DNA of 22,004 bases from Hemicentrotus pulcherrimus. Taxonomy: Eukaryota > Echinodermata > Echinoidea > Camarodonta > Strongylocentrotidae. The notes under the pieces are model-generated. The model saw nothing but the letters and a program-made list of their open reading frames with translations, was not told the origin of the DNA and did no database searches. Numbering within the stretch: the first letter of the stretch is position 1; every line of letters starts with the position of its first letter. The DNA lies in the NCBI GenBank assembly GCA_003118195.1, contig BEXV01000036.1:106294-128297 (forward strand), written 5' to 3'. Shown here piece by piece: positions 9,501 to 16,908 of the stretch. A program made the translations under genes and the position numbers.

Positions 9501-11176
9501 AAATAAGAGGAAGGTTTTCCTTAGAAAACTCTCTCTTTTGACAGTTTTCCATTTCTTCTTTCATGACATCTGCTTGAATGACAAGCGGTTGGGCTTCACT
9601 GACCTGAACAAATAAGAAGAAAAATTATTAAACAAGACACATTCACAAACAATTTAAAAACATACTGCTCACCAAAAGATGTTAAGTTTTATTTGATCCA
9701 GGTGGTCCATTCATTACAAGACAATGAGAGAAGAAAAATAAAAGCTGGTCAACTTTGTGTCCTCATATAGCAAATACAAATCATATTACCTGTTCTGTAT
9801 AATGAGGGCAAATCTTACCCAAGGATTTTAATGGTGTACCGGTACTGTATTTTGGGATTAAAAACAAACTTTCAGAACCAATAGATGAATAGTGCCGTTT
9901 GTTCAATTGAAGATGATGTCAACCCCATGGATTATTCAAAGAATGAACATTTGATACGTGATTCATGACAGTTAATCTATAGTACTATTCAGAAGTTTAG
10001 TGGTACAGAAGGGGGCTAAAAGTAAACTCACCTTCACAAATTATAAGAAGTTTAATTTAAAAAATCCCCTAAAATTGATGAAATGTTTAGGATCATACCA
10101 ACAAAGGATGCTTATGTATGGGAGCATTCTGATCTTATAATCATATGCACCAATTCAATGTTCTCGATCTTTAAAGTACAAATCCCCTTCTTCAATGCCC
10201 ACGCTTTGATTTGTCCTTGGGGGACCTTTATTTCAGGTTAATATTGCAATATACCTTTGTAAAGGTTTTGTCGTCTAGTGGATACGTCACTGGACTGTGG
10301 ATAACATGGTTCGTAGTTTAAGTCCAGCCACAGCATTTACATCCTTTGACAATTCTACATTTGCCACTCTCCAGTCTCCACCAAGGTGAAGTAAATGGGT
10401 ACCCGGTAGGAGGAAATTCCATGAATGCCTCAATGCCTTATAATGGCGGCTCAGCTACAGCCAGGGTAACAATATGTACTTTGTATATGAAGCAGAGTAG
10501 AGTATAGCTGCGCTACATAAATGTCCTTATTATAATCCTTATTAATCGAATGTTAAAGAAAATTATTACACACCTCCATTGCTCTCTTGACCACCTGCTC
10601 TCTCTGTTTCCTAAAGTGGTCCACACTTTTGGGGAGGGATACAGAGCTGAAGAAAAAGAATGAATAAAACGGGATCTCCATTAGCATAGATGACACAGTG
10701 AGAAATATTGCACAATTTAGTTTCAATCTATACTTATTTTACATTTTTATTCTCTGTCTGTGATTGCTTGAAGTGCTGAATATTTGGCATATACATTTTT
10801 ATGTACATGTACGGCAACATTTTTATGGCTGTACATGGATCCATGCATTTGTGTGAGTTGTCGTTCATGCAATAATCAATACCGGCTATTTACAATACAA
10901 GTTTGATTTGCATAGCTACTTTGCTAGCAATACAAGCTCACTGTCACATGATGTTGATTCACAGCAGTTCATTAAGTTTGGTGAAAACAAAACCTTTGTA
11001 AAAATATCGGCTAATACGGTAATTGAAACCAACCTGGCAACCTTGGGCGTTTTGCCCAGCATCTCATTCTCCTCAATGTCATTCTTGAGATCCTGGAGTT
11101 CCCTGGCTAGTTCTTCTTCTAAAGCTTTGATCTTCTCTGATGAACCGACTTGATACAGCTCTGCTGAGGAAGACAT
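307..11176 (-). CDS. CCDC162: CCDC162-like coiled-coil protein, 5' part of gene, 13 exons, 3' end outside window
   Basis: Thirteen exons read from the minus strand join in exact phase: 11034-11176, 10574-10646, 9493-9603, 7574-7698 (or its copy 8503-8627), 6160-6346, 5334-5523, 4593-4796, 3599-3711, 3211-3336, 2701-2783, 2164-2275, 976-1121 and 307-577. They encode 628 residues without a stop. The ATG at 11176 has A at -3 and an in-frame TAG 45 nt upstream (11219-11221), so the start is well supported. Residues 11-42 form a Glu/Lys/Leu-rich coiled coil. Residues 73-213 are a dense helical, conserved-looking region. Residues 277-344 are Gly/Ser/Ala-rich and likely disordered. Residues about 570-580 hold a basic RRRKKK patch. 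The resemblance to CCDC162 (C6orf183; DUF4549-type N-terminus) is from memory and was not searched. I know no established molecular function for that family. The protein continues beyond residue 628. No membrane segment or signal peptide is seen. Confidence 0.72.
976..1121 (-). CDS. CCDC162: CCDC162-like exon 12
   Basis: Residues 490-537 plus two bases: KVIDALRAHAISVREPPNFQ, then AASVTSHRTAYNTSTIWRKI, then YCNPELFE. The acceptor is TTTATTACAG. The donor is inferred as GAAAT/GTAAAG. If it is not used, the frame ends two codons later at TAA. The splice to exon 13 restores a frame reading LFEIIGQEDE. Confidence 0.75.
1122..2163 (-). other. intron 11, no feature seen
   Basis: A 1042-nt AT-rich intron between exons 11 and 12. 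I see no repeat, hairpin or open frame of note. Open frames here, including 1851-2093, have no family likeness and lack exon-like borders. Confidence 0.6.
2164..2275 (-). CDS. CCDC162: CCDC162-like exon 11
   Basis: Residues 452-489, PEKDPKQEKMMMKLRQRNSI then DELLRAQSRFISVQDSV. The direct repeat ACCAGACCAG offers two tandem acceptors. The first keeps the frame, while the second removes five bases and breaks it. The donor is GTG/GTAGGA. The composition is basic and helical. Confidence 0.76.
2701..2783 (-). CDS. CCDC162: CCDC162-like exon 10
   Basis: Residues 425-451 plus two bases: TGNESWGADTSSHALLKESN then WTQFIKL. The acceptor is GATTTTCCTGCACAG and the donor CTCAA/GTAAGA. It is short, but both splice sites are good and the phase matches on either side. 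Confidence 0.75.
3211..3336 (-). CDS. CCDC162: CCDC162-like exon 9 (followed by a GC-AG intron)
   Basis: Residues 383-424, exactly 42 codons: NVDDMEGGSDEMELISIVTR, then KFKTNFSRQEQQKTFPTYDKLE. The acceptor is CTTTTATTTAG. No GT donor is available at the 3' end in the right place. The sequence is GAG/GCAAGT, which is the consensus form of a GC donor, and it joins exon 10 in phase 0. Confidence 0.75.
3599..3711 (-). CDS. CCDC162: CCDC162-like exon 8
   Basis: Residues 345-382, GGPASNSATMGLPCHLLNLQ then DIKPVLEFLMSCYSVHM. The acceptor is TTGCTATTAG and the donor ATG/GTAAGA. It enters in phase 1 and leaves in phase 0. The hydrophobic second half predicts a packed helix following the disordered linker of exon 7. 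Confidence 0.78.
3845..4203 (+). mobile_element. tRNA-derived SINE with body
   Basis: The head at 3845-3905 is tRNA-like. It carries an A-box (TAGCTCAGTCGGTAGAG) and a decayed B-box (GGGTTCAAAAC), the internal RNA polymerase III promoter of a SINE. The body has CCTTTGGTAAGGCATTAAT, similar in style to core regions of invertebrate SINE2 families, then a GGTCCCTC/GAGAGGACC hairpin motif and a tail. It lies in intron 7 of the CCDC162-like gene. The tRNA part is too decayed, and lacks an acceptor stem, to be a functional tRNA gene. Confidence 0.72.
3924..4486 (+). repeat. 280-bp tandem duplication of SINE body and flank
   Basis: 3924-4203 is followed directly by a second copy at 4204-4486, offset 280-281. 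Both run from CCCTTTGGTAAGGCATTAAT through GCAGTCAGGTTAAATAACCA and GAATGAGACAACAACAAAAC to TACCCAATCACAAC. Substitutions and short indels separate the copies, so this is a real, aged duplication and not an assembly overlap. The second copy lacks the tRNA head. It ends in AACCC-rich sequence and a (CCA)n stretch lies at about 4319-4333. Confidence 0.8.
4593..4796 (-). CDS. CCDC162: CCDC162-like exon 7 (low-complexity Gly/Ser/Ala linker)
   Basis: Residues 277-344. It begins GEVPVAPSPGQTSMLESLKE, passes through Gly-rich and Ser/Thr/Asn-rich stretches, and ends in seven alanines. The acceptor is CATCTCTGTAG and the donor GCAG/GTACAA. Both ends are phase 1, so skipping the exon would keep the frame. 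The composition predicts disorder. The poly-Ala run is coded by mixed GCA/GCT codons. Confidence 0.72.
5334..5523 (-). CDS. CCDC162: CCDC162-like exon 6
   Basis: Residues 214-276, starting TLEWIAVAHKHEISPDELDE and ending RWSVFEGRQSV, with one base left over. The acceptor is TTTTTTACAAACTAG and the donor TTG/GTACGT. The His/Asp-rich middle (KTDHHTDHRNQ) is less conserved-looking than the ends. It may form a linker after the helical N-terminal region. Confidence 0.78.
5833..6146. mobile_element. pogo/Tigger-like MITE with TA target duplication
   Basis: The terminal inverted repeats start CAGTCAAACCTGT on both sides (5833 rightward, 6146 leftward) and each is flanked by TA (5831-5832, 6147-6148). 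The TIR CAGTCAAACCTGTCTATAGC resembles Tc1/mariner-pogo/Tigger ends. At 314 bp with no open frame it is non-autonomous. It sits in intron 5, starting 14 nt behind the splice donor of exon 5. Several copies of a 17-bp CCTGTCTnnnnCGACCA motif lie near the ends. Confidence 0.78.
6160..6346 (-). CDS. CCDC162: CCDC162-like exon 5
   Basis: Residues 151-213. One base completes a Gly codon, then MIMSEYSDAIARAKRLSVAH, followed by a Leu- and Thr-rich stretch with TLEDMQIYTRWLVSHYRSVK. The acceptor is CTCCATTGAAG and the donor AAG/GTAAGA. The Met within the exon is not taken as a start, because the frame is open through the junction with exon 4. A pogo-like MITE begins at intron position +14 behind this donor. 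Confidence 0.82.
7123..7228. mobile_element. foldback element or small MITE
   Basis: The arms AATATTGACTG...TTCAGGGCAATA (from 7123) and TATATGCCCTGAA...CAGTCAATAT (to 7228) are inverted copies with small indels. The centre has GTATATATCC and GGGCAATATAGG, which can also pair. No target duplication was clear. It lies in intron 4. Confidence 0.55.
7268..7310 (+). repeat. GA microsatellite
   Basis: Interrupted (GA)n with GGGA and GATA breaks. A second GA tract of six units lies at about 7404-7418. The contig copy starting at 8207 begins inside this repeat, which suggests why the assembly broke here. Confidence 0.85.
7280..8205. repeat. direct duplicate block A (926 bp)
   Basis: Matches 8207-9134 base for base by eye, apart from one extra AG unit in the GA tract of the second copy (six units against seven). 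It ends with CTACATTT directly before the N at 8206. It contains exon 4, parts of introns 3 and 4, and the head of a SINE. Confidence 0.9.
7574..7698 (-). CDS. CCDC162: CCDC162-like exon 4 (distal copy of a duplicated block)
   Basis: 125 nt encoding residues 110-150 plus two bases of codon 151: FFCDKIQQLVQCKHMHMLRW then KRFCEHTSTLEALYPHYQNQL. The acceptor is TTTATTTTCAG and the donor CTTGG/GTAAGA. The exon enters in phase 0 and leaves with two bases over, which fits exon 5. An identical exon lies at 8503-8627 inside a repeated 927-bp block. Since 125 is not a multiple of three, only one copy can be spliced into the message without a frameshift. Confidence 0.8.
8206..8206. other. assembly gap (single N)
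   Basis: A single N joins sequence that ends in CTACATTT to sequence that starts in a GA repeat. The true continuation of CTACATTT is seen at 9127-9140, so the N marks a false junction. Confidence 0.85.
8207..9134. repeat. direct duplicate block B (928 bp)
   Basis: Second copy of 7280-8205, offset 927 before the GA tract and 929 after it. It continues past 9134 into unique sequence. This pattern is expected when two overlapping contigs are placed end to end without merging. Confidence 0.9.
8503..8627 (-). CDS. CCDC162: CCDC162-like exon 4, second copy (probable assembly duplicate)
   Basis: Identical by eye to 7574-7698, including both splice sites. It lies in the second of two blocks separated by a single N at 8206. 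It joins exon 3 and exon 5 equally well, so either copy could be the real exon. Using both would put the downstream frame off by two bases. I regard this as the same exon assembled twice, not as an extra exon. Confidence 0.55.
9066..9265 (+). mobile_element. degenerate tRNA-derived SINE
   Basis: Starts GTCTAGTCGATATATGTCATC, a decayed A-box region. It then shares CCTTTGACAA...CTACATTTGCCA.TCTCC, a GGGTA(T/C) block, TCC(T/A)TGAATGC and a final GGGTAA with the element at 10268-10546. The copy is diverged, with indels. Its head is also present at 8137-8205 because of the duplicated block. Confidence 0.6.
9493..9603 (-). CDS. CCDC162: CCDC162-like exon 3
   Basis: Residues 73-109, exactly 37 codons in phase 0-0, starting VSEAQPLVIQADVMKEEMEN and ending LPLILHQ. 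The acceptor is TTATTTGTTCAG and the donor CAG/GTATAT. The charged helix-forming composition and the block PLVIQADVMKEEME are among the parts I associate with CCDC162-type proteins. Confidence 0.82.
10268..10546 (+). mobile_element. tRNA-derived SINE
   Basis: The head TCGTCTAGTGGATACGTCAC with a downstream GTTTAAGTCC (B-box-like) resembles a tRNA gene. The body includes GTAAATGGGTACCCGGTAGG and the tail GCGCTACATAAATGTCC followed by TTATTATAATCC, a common ending in invertebrate SINEs. It lies in intron 2, close to the exon 2 donor at 10573. It is not a functional tRNA. Confidence 0.68.
10574..10646 (-). CDS. CCDC162: CCDC162-like exon 2
   Basis: Residues 48-72 (SSVSLPKSVDHFRKQREQVV and on to KRAME). 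The acceptor is a clean pyrimidine tract ending CTTCTTTTTCTTCAG on the minus strand, and the donor is GAG/GTGTGT. The exon starts in phase 2 and ends in phase 0, matching both neighbours. The SINE in the following intron lies within about 30 nt of this donor. Confidence 0.78.
11034..11176 (-). CDS. CCDC162: CCDC162-like exon 1 (start codon, coiled coil)
   Basis: Encodes residues 1-47 plus two bases of codon 48, beginning MSSSAELYQVGSSEKIKALE. The sequence context AACCAACATG is a good animal start, with A at -3 and an in-frame upstream stop at 11219-11221. Heptad-like Leu/Ile spacing through LEEELARELQDLKNDIEE predicts a coiled coil. Two donors were possible: AAG/GTTGCC or CCAG/GTTGGT at 11033. 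The second was chosen because it joins exon 2 to give a continuous frame (KVASSVSLPKS). Confidence 0.8.
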
Positions 11177-11280
11177 GTTGGTTGTTTGTTCTCTGGCTCC
11201 GTGTAGATATATCTTGATCTATAATACTGTCCTGGTTTATAGAGGCTGCCTTCTAAGTTTGTCACATTTTGATTTTAAAG
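11177..11280 (-). promoter_or_regulatory. 5' leader and presumed promoter region of the CCDC162-like gene
   Basis: Directly upstream of the ATG. It contains the in-frame TAG at 11219-11221. No TATA box or initiator could be placed with confidence, and the transcription start is unknown. Inferred from position only. Confidence 0.35.
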
Positions 11281-11904
11281 TCTGGCAAAGGATGGGGAAA
11301 ACATGATAGTATCTTTACACAAAATTATGAAAAAGTTGATTAAGATTATCAAGTGACACAAGCATATACCGGGTATCCGTCATTTAATAAGTATGAATTG
11401 GTTAAAAAATATTCAAATTCTAGACCATATCTGAGACAGTGGCTTTACTACTAATAATGATAATAATGGTGGGTTCTAACATCTCAATCTGAAAATAATA
11501 CAACTCAACACTCCCGGTGGAGGCAAACAAGGAAGAAAACAAGTTGGACTAGGTGTGTGCGCATGAAATATTAAAATAATACTGTTTAAAATGCTGTTGC
11601 ACGACAATTGAATACATCAGATTTTGAATGTTAACTATGGATGGTGGTAAAAAATTCCAGTCTGTAAATGGTTTCAGAAGGAATGAATATAAGAAGGAAA
11701 CTTTGTTAGAACTAATAAAAATACATGTACAAGACTTATTGTGTGATCTTCTGGTTACACAAGAAATATGGTGAAGCAGGTCTCATACAGTCTAGAGGGA
11801 ACCTCTTTCTATTCCAGTCGTACTTTTTGAAGAAAAAACATACCAATAATTAACATACAAAAAAAATCATGAATGTATTTTATCTTCAAACAAGACTGGT
11901 CTAT
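11281..11904. other. intergenic, no feature seen
   Basis: AT-rich sequence with short homopolymers and one TAATAATGATAATAATGG stretch (about 11453-11470). No open frame, hairpin or element was recognised. Confidence 0.5.
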
Positions 11905-11970
11905 AGGAACTCAGTTTTATTTGGTCTGATTCATAACATTACGAACCAGAGCAAATAACACTGAGTTCCT
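11905..11970. repeat. inverted repeat (28-bp arms)
   Basis: Arms 11905-11932 (AGGAACTCAG...) and 11943-11970 (...CTGAGTTCCT) pair at 25 of 28 positions around a 10-nt loop. It lies just before the half-palindrome at 11988. It may be part of the same insertion. Confidence 0.7.
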
Positions 11971-11987
11971 AAAGGAAATCTACCAGT

Positions 11988-12132
11988 ATTTATTCAGATG
12001 ATCATACCTCAGCCAATAATTAACATATTCAATTGGGTTTTCAACATTTTGACAATATTTTTGATACTCTGTCGGAAAATGAAGTTCAAATTGAGAAATT
12101 CTAAAAATACATTTTTATGGTGTCACAGCTTC
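11988..12132. mobile_element. half copy of the palindromic MITE seen at 20101-20412
   Basis: From TTATTCAGATG through CCTCAGCCAATA, GTCGGAAAATGAAGTT and AAATTGAGAAATTCT to GTGTCACAGCTTC, it aligns along its length with the right arm at 20271-20412, with scattered substitutions. The left arm of the palindrome is missing. Confidence 0.7.
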
Positions 12133-12593
12133 ACACTGCACATTTTCAAAAAATTTTCAAATAAAAATAACCTGTTTAAGTGAATTTGTAATGAGATTAT
12201 AGCTGCAAGATTTCTTGCCCTTTTTTGCCAGCCATAGCATAGTCTTCCCAATAAATGACATGTGATGGCGCTGCCCATCGACTAAAAAAGTTATGACAGA
12301 GATATGACGGTGTCAGAGGCGTACGTCATAACTACTTAGACTAGACCTCTTGTCAGGATGTTGTTGTTGATCTTGGCAAAGAGAGCTTTGTGAAACATGT
12401 AGTGGACCAGTAGCTCACTAACGGAGTAACACTGATTTAGTCAAGAGTTAGACTTATGAATATGATGACGGTTTCGAGGAACCCTGACTCCTGAGGCCAG
12501 AGTTCATTTCCATGTGCAATATGGACCCTGCCACTTTTGTAGAAGTTTTCTTGACAGTGAGTTACAGATGAGTTACAGATTTCCACCGCACTT
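12133..12593. other. intergenic, no feature recognised
   Basis: Somewhat higher GC than the surroundings between about 12240 and 12540, but no open frame or repeat I can name. Confidence 0.4.
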
Positions 12594-12714
12594 CAGATGC
12601 AGGACAACAAGGTTAACTCCTTTTGATACATAAGAAAAGCTTGCGTAACGTAGTCTATGTTACGCAAGCTATACCTATGTATCAAAAGGAGTAAACCTAG
12701 TTGTCCTGATCCTG
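12594..12714. mobile_element. long hairpin, probable short foldback MITE
   Basis: Arms of about 56 nt: 12594-12649 (CAGATGCAGGACAACAAGGT to GCTTGCGTAAC) and 12659-12714 (GTTACGCAAGC to GTTGTCCTGATCCTG), around a 9-nt loop. Most positions pair. There is no coding content, and no clear target duplication was found. Confidence 0.7.
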
Positions 12715-12719
12715 CTTAC

Positions 12720-13760
12720 ATTACTTCAACGTGTATGATATGGATATTATTACCCAATCTCCATCGTTCTCTTCACTTCAGACTTTGTTCAGCTCAGTCC
12801 CGTACCTTGCTAATTGTGTTTCTACTTGAGCGCCTACACCACATCACTCGCGCAAACAAACTCATTATCGTCCTTAATCCACTTCCTATTTCCACTCTCG
12901 GGAATGAAACACCAACTTTTATATAAGTAATTTTCGATCGTTTTCTATAATGTATGAATATGAAGGCTTTAAGCCTCAAAACTTACATTTATTGTGGACC
13001 TCAAGACGTCATATCCTGGGACGCAACTTTTAATTGTTTTGAGCATGCGCAGATCGCGATAGCAACCAGCGATGTGTTCACAGCCATGCCAGAGAGCGCA
13101 GGGGTGTATGTAGTTTGGAATTCATGATGAAGCGATCATAAAAAGAGAGCGTTATTCCAGGAATATGAGAGTTAAACCCCTGGTTATCCATTAAAATATA
13201 TTTCACTATCGCCTTCCTCTGGTCTGCGGTCAGATCTGTCCACTGGATGTAAAGCAATGGAACATAAGGGGGGGGGGGGTATGAGTGAGATGCCTTTTTT
13301 ACCTAGAATACCTTCGAGTGACAATGTGGGATGGGCACCAACAAACCAACTAAACAGGGCACTCTCTGGATAAAGGGGGCACCTACAAAGGGAAACCTCA
13401 AAGCGAACGTTTAGACATTGCGTGGTATACGGTATACCCCTATACATTGTTATGCAACATGTGATTATATTATCAGGATCATGATATATTGCTTTAACAT
13501 CAATGATGGTCTGAATATTTTTTTGCGAGTGAGCAAAAATTGTGAGGTTTGTGAGGTCGCAGTGCGAAAAAAATTACATCCTATTAAAAAAGATAATAAA
13601 CAAATCACTAATGAGTAAGTACAATCTAATGATGATAGACTGAAAAGACCTTTATAAGTTACATAATCATATTGACAATAAATGCGACTGAGCTTAGTTA
13701 GCCAGACGTGAGCTTTGGGGGTCTAAGTTGCTTTATATTGGGGACGCATGTTATGGAGAA
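12720..13760. other. intergenic, with a G-run and no gene seen
   Basis: Contains a run of ten or more G at about 13268-13279 and the small palindrome GGTATACGGTATACC near 13422-13437. The sequence at 13300-13400 (AGGGCACTCT, GGGGGCACC) faintly resembles the purine array that follows. No coding exon was recognised. Confidence 0.45.
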
Positions 13761-13762
13761 AC

Positions 13763-13950
13763 GAAAATGGGGCACTTGTCAGAAGGAAAAAGGACAATTA
13801 TTTATATTTAAAAAAACTTGGTGTTCTTGTCAAAGTAAAAAGGGCAATTATCAGAAGTACTAAATGGGACACGTACTTCTCGCACCTGAAAAGGGACACT
13901 CACAGAGATGAAAAAGGGCACGCATGACTTGGATTGGAAAAGGAGCATAT
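13763..13950 (+). repeat. degenerate purine-rich array, GAAAARGGGCAC motif
   Basis: At least six diverged units: GAAAATGGGGCACTTGTCAG (13763), GAAAAAGGACAATTA (13785), TAAAAAGGGCAATTATCAG (about 13837), GAAAAGGGACACTCACAGAG (13888), GAAAAAGGGCACGCATGAC (13910) and GGAAAAGGAGCAT (about 13936). Spacing is irregular at about 20-50 nt. Confidence 0.6.
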
Positions 13951-13959
13951 TACTTTAGG

Positions 13960-14439
13960 TCCGCTGAAAAGAAAAGACCATCATGATTCAAACATTTTGA
14001 AAAATTGACAATTTAGTATTTTGTTTGTGTTAAGAAAGTTGTCCAACGCTACGTGAGAGTGACATTTATGAATAAGCCAATTTGAAGTGCCCATATACAC
14101 TGTGTCATTCATAACCCTTTTTTTTTCTCGATTTCAGTCAAACTATCACCAATTTCCTTCTCCGATTTGTTTTGCATTTTTTAAGAGCAGTTGTCTTTTT
14201 CTTTAAAAATAAGTAAGAATACCTCTGAATTAAGTCACTGTCCTTTTAGTGTTTATGTTTTAAGGAAAATCTAAAAAAGGAACAAAGCATTTGATACTAG
14301 CTTTGATCAACTGAGCTAATTTCCTCAAAGTGTGACAGCTGACATGTATATCCCAAGGTGTTGGGGGTTGAATATAAAATAAATCTATTACCAACAATCG
14401 ATGCTGTCCGTCTAAAGTGTAGATTCTTGTTCCTAATAT
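13960..14439. other. intergenic, no feature seen
   Basis: AT-rich with poly-T stretches near 14118. No open frame or repeat recognised. Confidence 0.5.
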
Positions 14440-14447
14440 GATTCTTC

Positions 14448-14593
14448 CAGTGGCGTACGCAGGATTTTTTTCAAGGGGGGTTTTAAAATCAAAAGGGGGT
14501 GTTTTCCAAAAAAAACATACATAAAACATCCACATAAAAAAACTCGAGGGGGGGGGGGGTTAACCCCAAAACCACCCCCTGCGTACGCGCCTG
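14448..14593. mobile_element. hAT-like MITE with 8-bp target duplication
   Basis: 146 bp. The ends are CAGTGGCGTACGCAGG and, inverted, CAGGCGCGTACGCAGG (14 of 16 identical), flanked on both sides by a perfect GATTCTTC (14440-14447 and 14594-14601). Eight-base duplications and CAG-type ends are typical of hAT transposons. The inside is poly-T and poly-G rich and non-coding. Confidence 0.85.
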
Positions 14594-14601
14594 GATTCTT
14601 C

Positions 14602-15214
14602 TAATTGCTTCTGCTTAACATGAGGCGATGTTTACAATATACTCTTTACACCCATTCTCCTTATTTGAAAATTAACTTTTCTAGGTAATCCCCTAGCTAT
14701 TCGATTCTCTATCAAGAAATTCTATAAAACATTAAGCTATAATCTACAGAGAGATCAAATTCAACGCGAGGTCGGATCGTGTAGGATTAAGGATTGTGTT
14801 CTCCATGTAAACTTGGCAGAACAATTGAAGATATCGATTGATTAAGCACTTAAATAGAATCGCGTGTATAGGACCATTCATTTCCTTTCATTCACACTGC
14901 ACACAGCGACCGCTGTAAATATCTTCGTTTTCTTTCAGGTCGACTTCACTCATTGTTATAGGGGGGTATAATGTGGTATCCATGACCCCAAAAGGTCGTT
15001 GCTGCTTTTGTAATCAAGTTAAATGACAGGGATTTTCTTTTACTCGTTCACTATGAGGTAGAGTACCTAAACTTCATAGAAAACGGAATACAGTTGAAGC
15101 TTCTTCCTAATAATCCTATATGAATGTGTGAGATTATCAAATTCTTGAAGGGATCATCATCAATAGTGATCTGTCAGTTTATGACAGGTTCAGTGACCCA
15201 TTCAAAATTCTATA
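14602..15214. other. intergenic, no feature seen
   Basis: Mixed-composition sequence. The TTTCTTTCAG near 14930-14939 looks like a splice acceptor, but no open exon follows. Confidence 0.45.
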
Positions 15215-15376
15215 TCAAGTGTCTCTCCGAGTTTCTCTCCAAGTTCCTCGGTCTTGGGCCAAACGTTTCATCGTTTCATATCCTGTTGCTCCACACTGTG
15301 TGATAACATCGTCTAGAAAGCCTTTACGAGGTCTTCCCCTCTTCTTCTTGAACTTGAAGGGATATACCCTAATATC
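15215..15376 (-). mobile_element. non-LTR retrotransposon, C-terminal coding remnant
   Basis: The minus-strand frame reads KKKRGRPRKGFLDDVITQCG, then MKRLAQDRGTWRETRRDT, then a stop at 15215-15217. The K/R-rich RGRPR motif followed some 30 residues later by LAQDRxxWR is a pattern I know from the C-terminal end of reverse-transcriptase polyproteins of several LINE clades. The frame is closed upstream by a stop just beyond 15376, so only the end is left. The clade cannot be told from this piece. Confidence 0.72.
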
Positions 15377-16908
15377 TCAGTCTCAGACTAGACTGCTCAG
15401 ACACATGTTCTTGAATATAGACGTTGTGTAAAGATGATGCTGGTTATGTCATATGAGTATCCTAAACAGATCCAAGTTCATTTGTGACTTATACTCCGTG
15501 ACTTGATCGTACACTGTGCTGACGAGATACTCACTATGCCGTGTTATGGTAAGTGTCCTTTAAAAAAAAAAAAGTTTTAATTCACGAACAAATGTAAAGT
15601 CCATAGTGAAGTTAAAAAGACATTAGACTATTGTGAAAACAAGATCGTGAAAAGACCGTATTTTAGTCATGACATAAATCAGTTCAGCAAGACCACCAGT
15701 GGGGTGGGAGTTCAATTTCATGTTGTGTCGTTTGCTTGAAATTATGAAAAACCCAAAATCGTAAACATTTCAATAAATATGAAACTCGCCTGTTGCAATG
15801 AAAACTACCTGTAAAACCGAACACTCTGATTGAAATGCCGTCTTTACCATGAAATATCCTGTACTCACAAGGTAAAACAGAGATGATCCGCTTATAGAAA
15901 TTTCCTTCCGGTATGCAACGGAAGTATTTGTTTTTGATGTGACTGTGCTATATGCTTTGGAACTGAATACCTGCACAAAATTACAATTAGAAAAAAAGTC
16001 TAGCCATCAAAATCTAGTTTCGATGTATTCAATCCCTGCCGTTTGCATATTTCACAAATCATGCACACAAAATCAATGAAGAACGGTCTGCTTACTGTAC
16101 AGACTATAGCTCAGAGCTCATAAGATCAAACAAAAACAAATTCATAGTTCTGCATAGTACTAGTCTTAATTGCAAGTGAATTTGAGCGTAATAAGATATA
16201 TTTTTATTTTCAAAACAAGTGTTTCAGCTATCACATGGTTTGTCTTTCAGAAAACATTTTGTAAATGGTGGTGTATCAATATTCGGGCACTGCATGTACG
16301 ATGGACAAGGAGCTAGAATAGGGCATTAAACCAATACAGCGTATATATAATATATATCAATTAAGTTTTTAAAACCTGAATAAGAGATCATAGTGTTCAA
16401 GAAACAAACATTAATTTTGGTAACAATCTGTTTTCCCTTGAAAACAATTATCCAGAATCACTAATGTATATTATAGGCCTACAACTATCTACTTTTTTTT
16501 TAATGGAATCAAATCGCCAATATAACACTAACCAATCGAAAATAAATAAATTCCAGTATAATATCGACATAATTTTTATGTTATCGTTTTTATTATTCTC
16601 ATTTTTCTTTTTTGATTTCGTCTTTGTCTGTTGTCTCCTGTTCCTGTATTTGTTATTACATGTGTACCTAGTTAATTGTGTTACTGTATGTTATATCATA
16701 TCTGTTAACCTGCCTCTTGCCAGTCGATGAGGAAATATTTTCTCTCGTCTTCTGGTAGAGGACCTGGGTAATTGAAATGTACCTTCTTTTATCTACTTCC
16801 AAAATAAAGACGAACTGTTGGGTGACTTGGGTCAAACAAACACAAATACACCATCATTCAGATGTAGACATAATATACACTATATAGTTCATCAGTTGTC
16901 AACATATT
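15377..16908. other. intergenic, no feature recognised
   Basis: AT-rich. Holds a poly-A run at about 15561-15572 and an AT-alternating stretch at 16340-16358. The open frame at 16464-16730 is poly-Phe/Leu low complexity from T-rich sequence, not a gene. Confidence 0.45.

Noticed and set aside
10908..11153. Plus-strand open frame of 81 codons
   Set aside because: It is the antisense shadow of exon 1 plus intron 1. The minus strand has the start, splice sites and coiled coil.
13184..13447. 87-codon minus-strand frame with poly-Pro
   Set aside because: The Pro run comes from a G homopolymer, and there is no conserved motif.
16464..16730. 88-codon open frame rich in Phe, Leu and Tyr
   Set aside because: Arises from T-rich sequence, with no splice borders and no family likeness. 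The hydrophobic run is explained by base composition.
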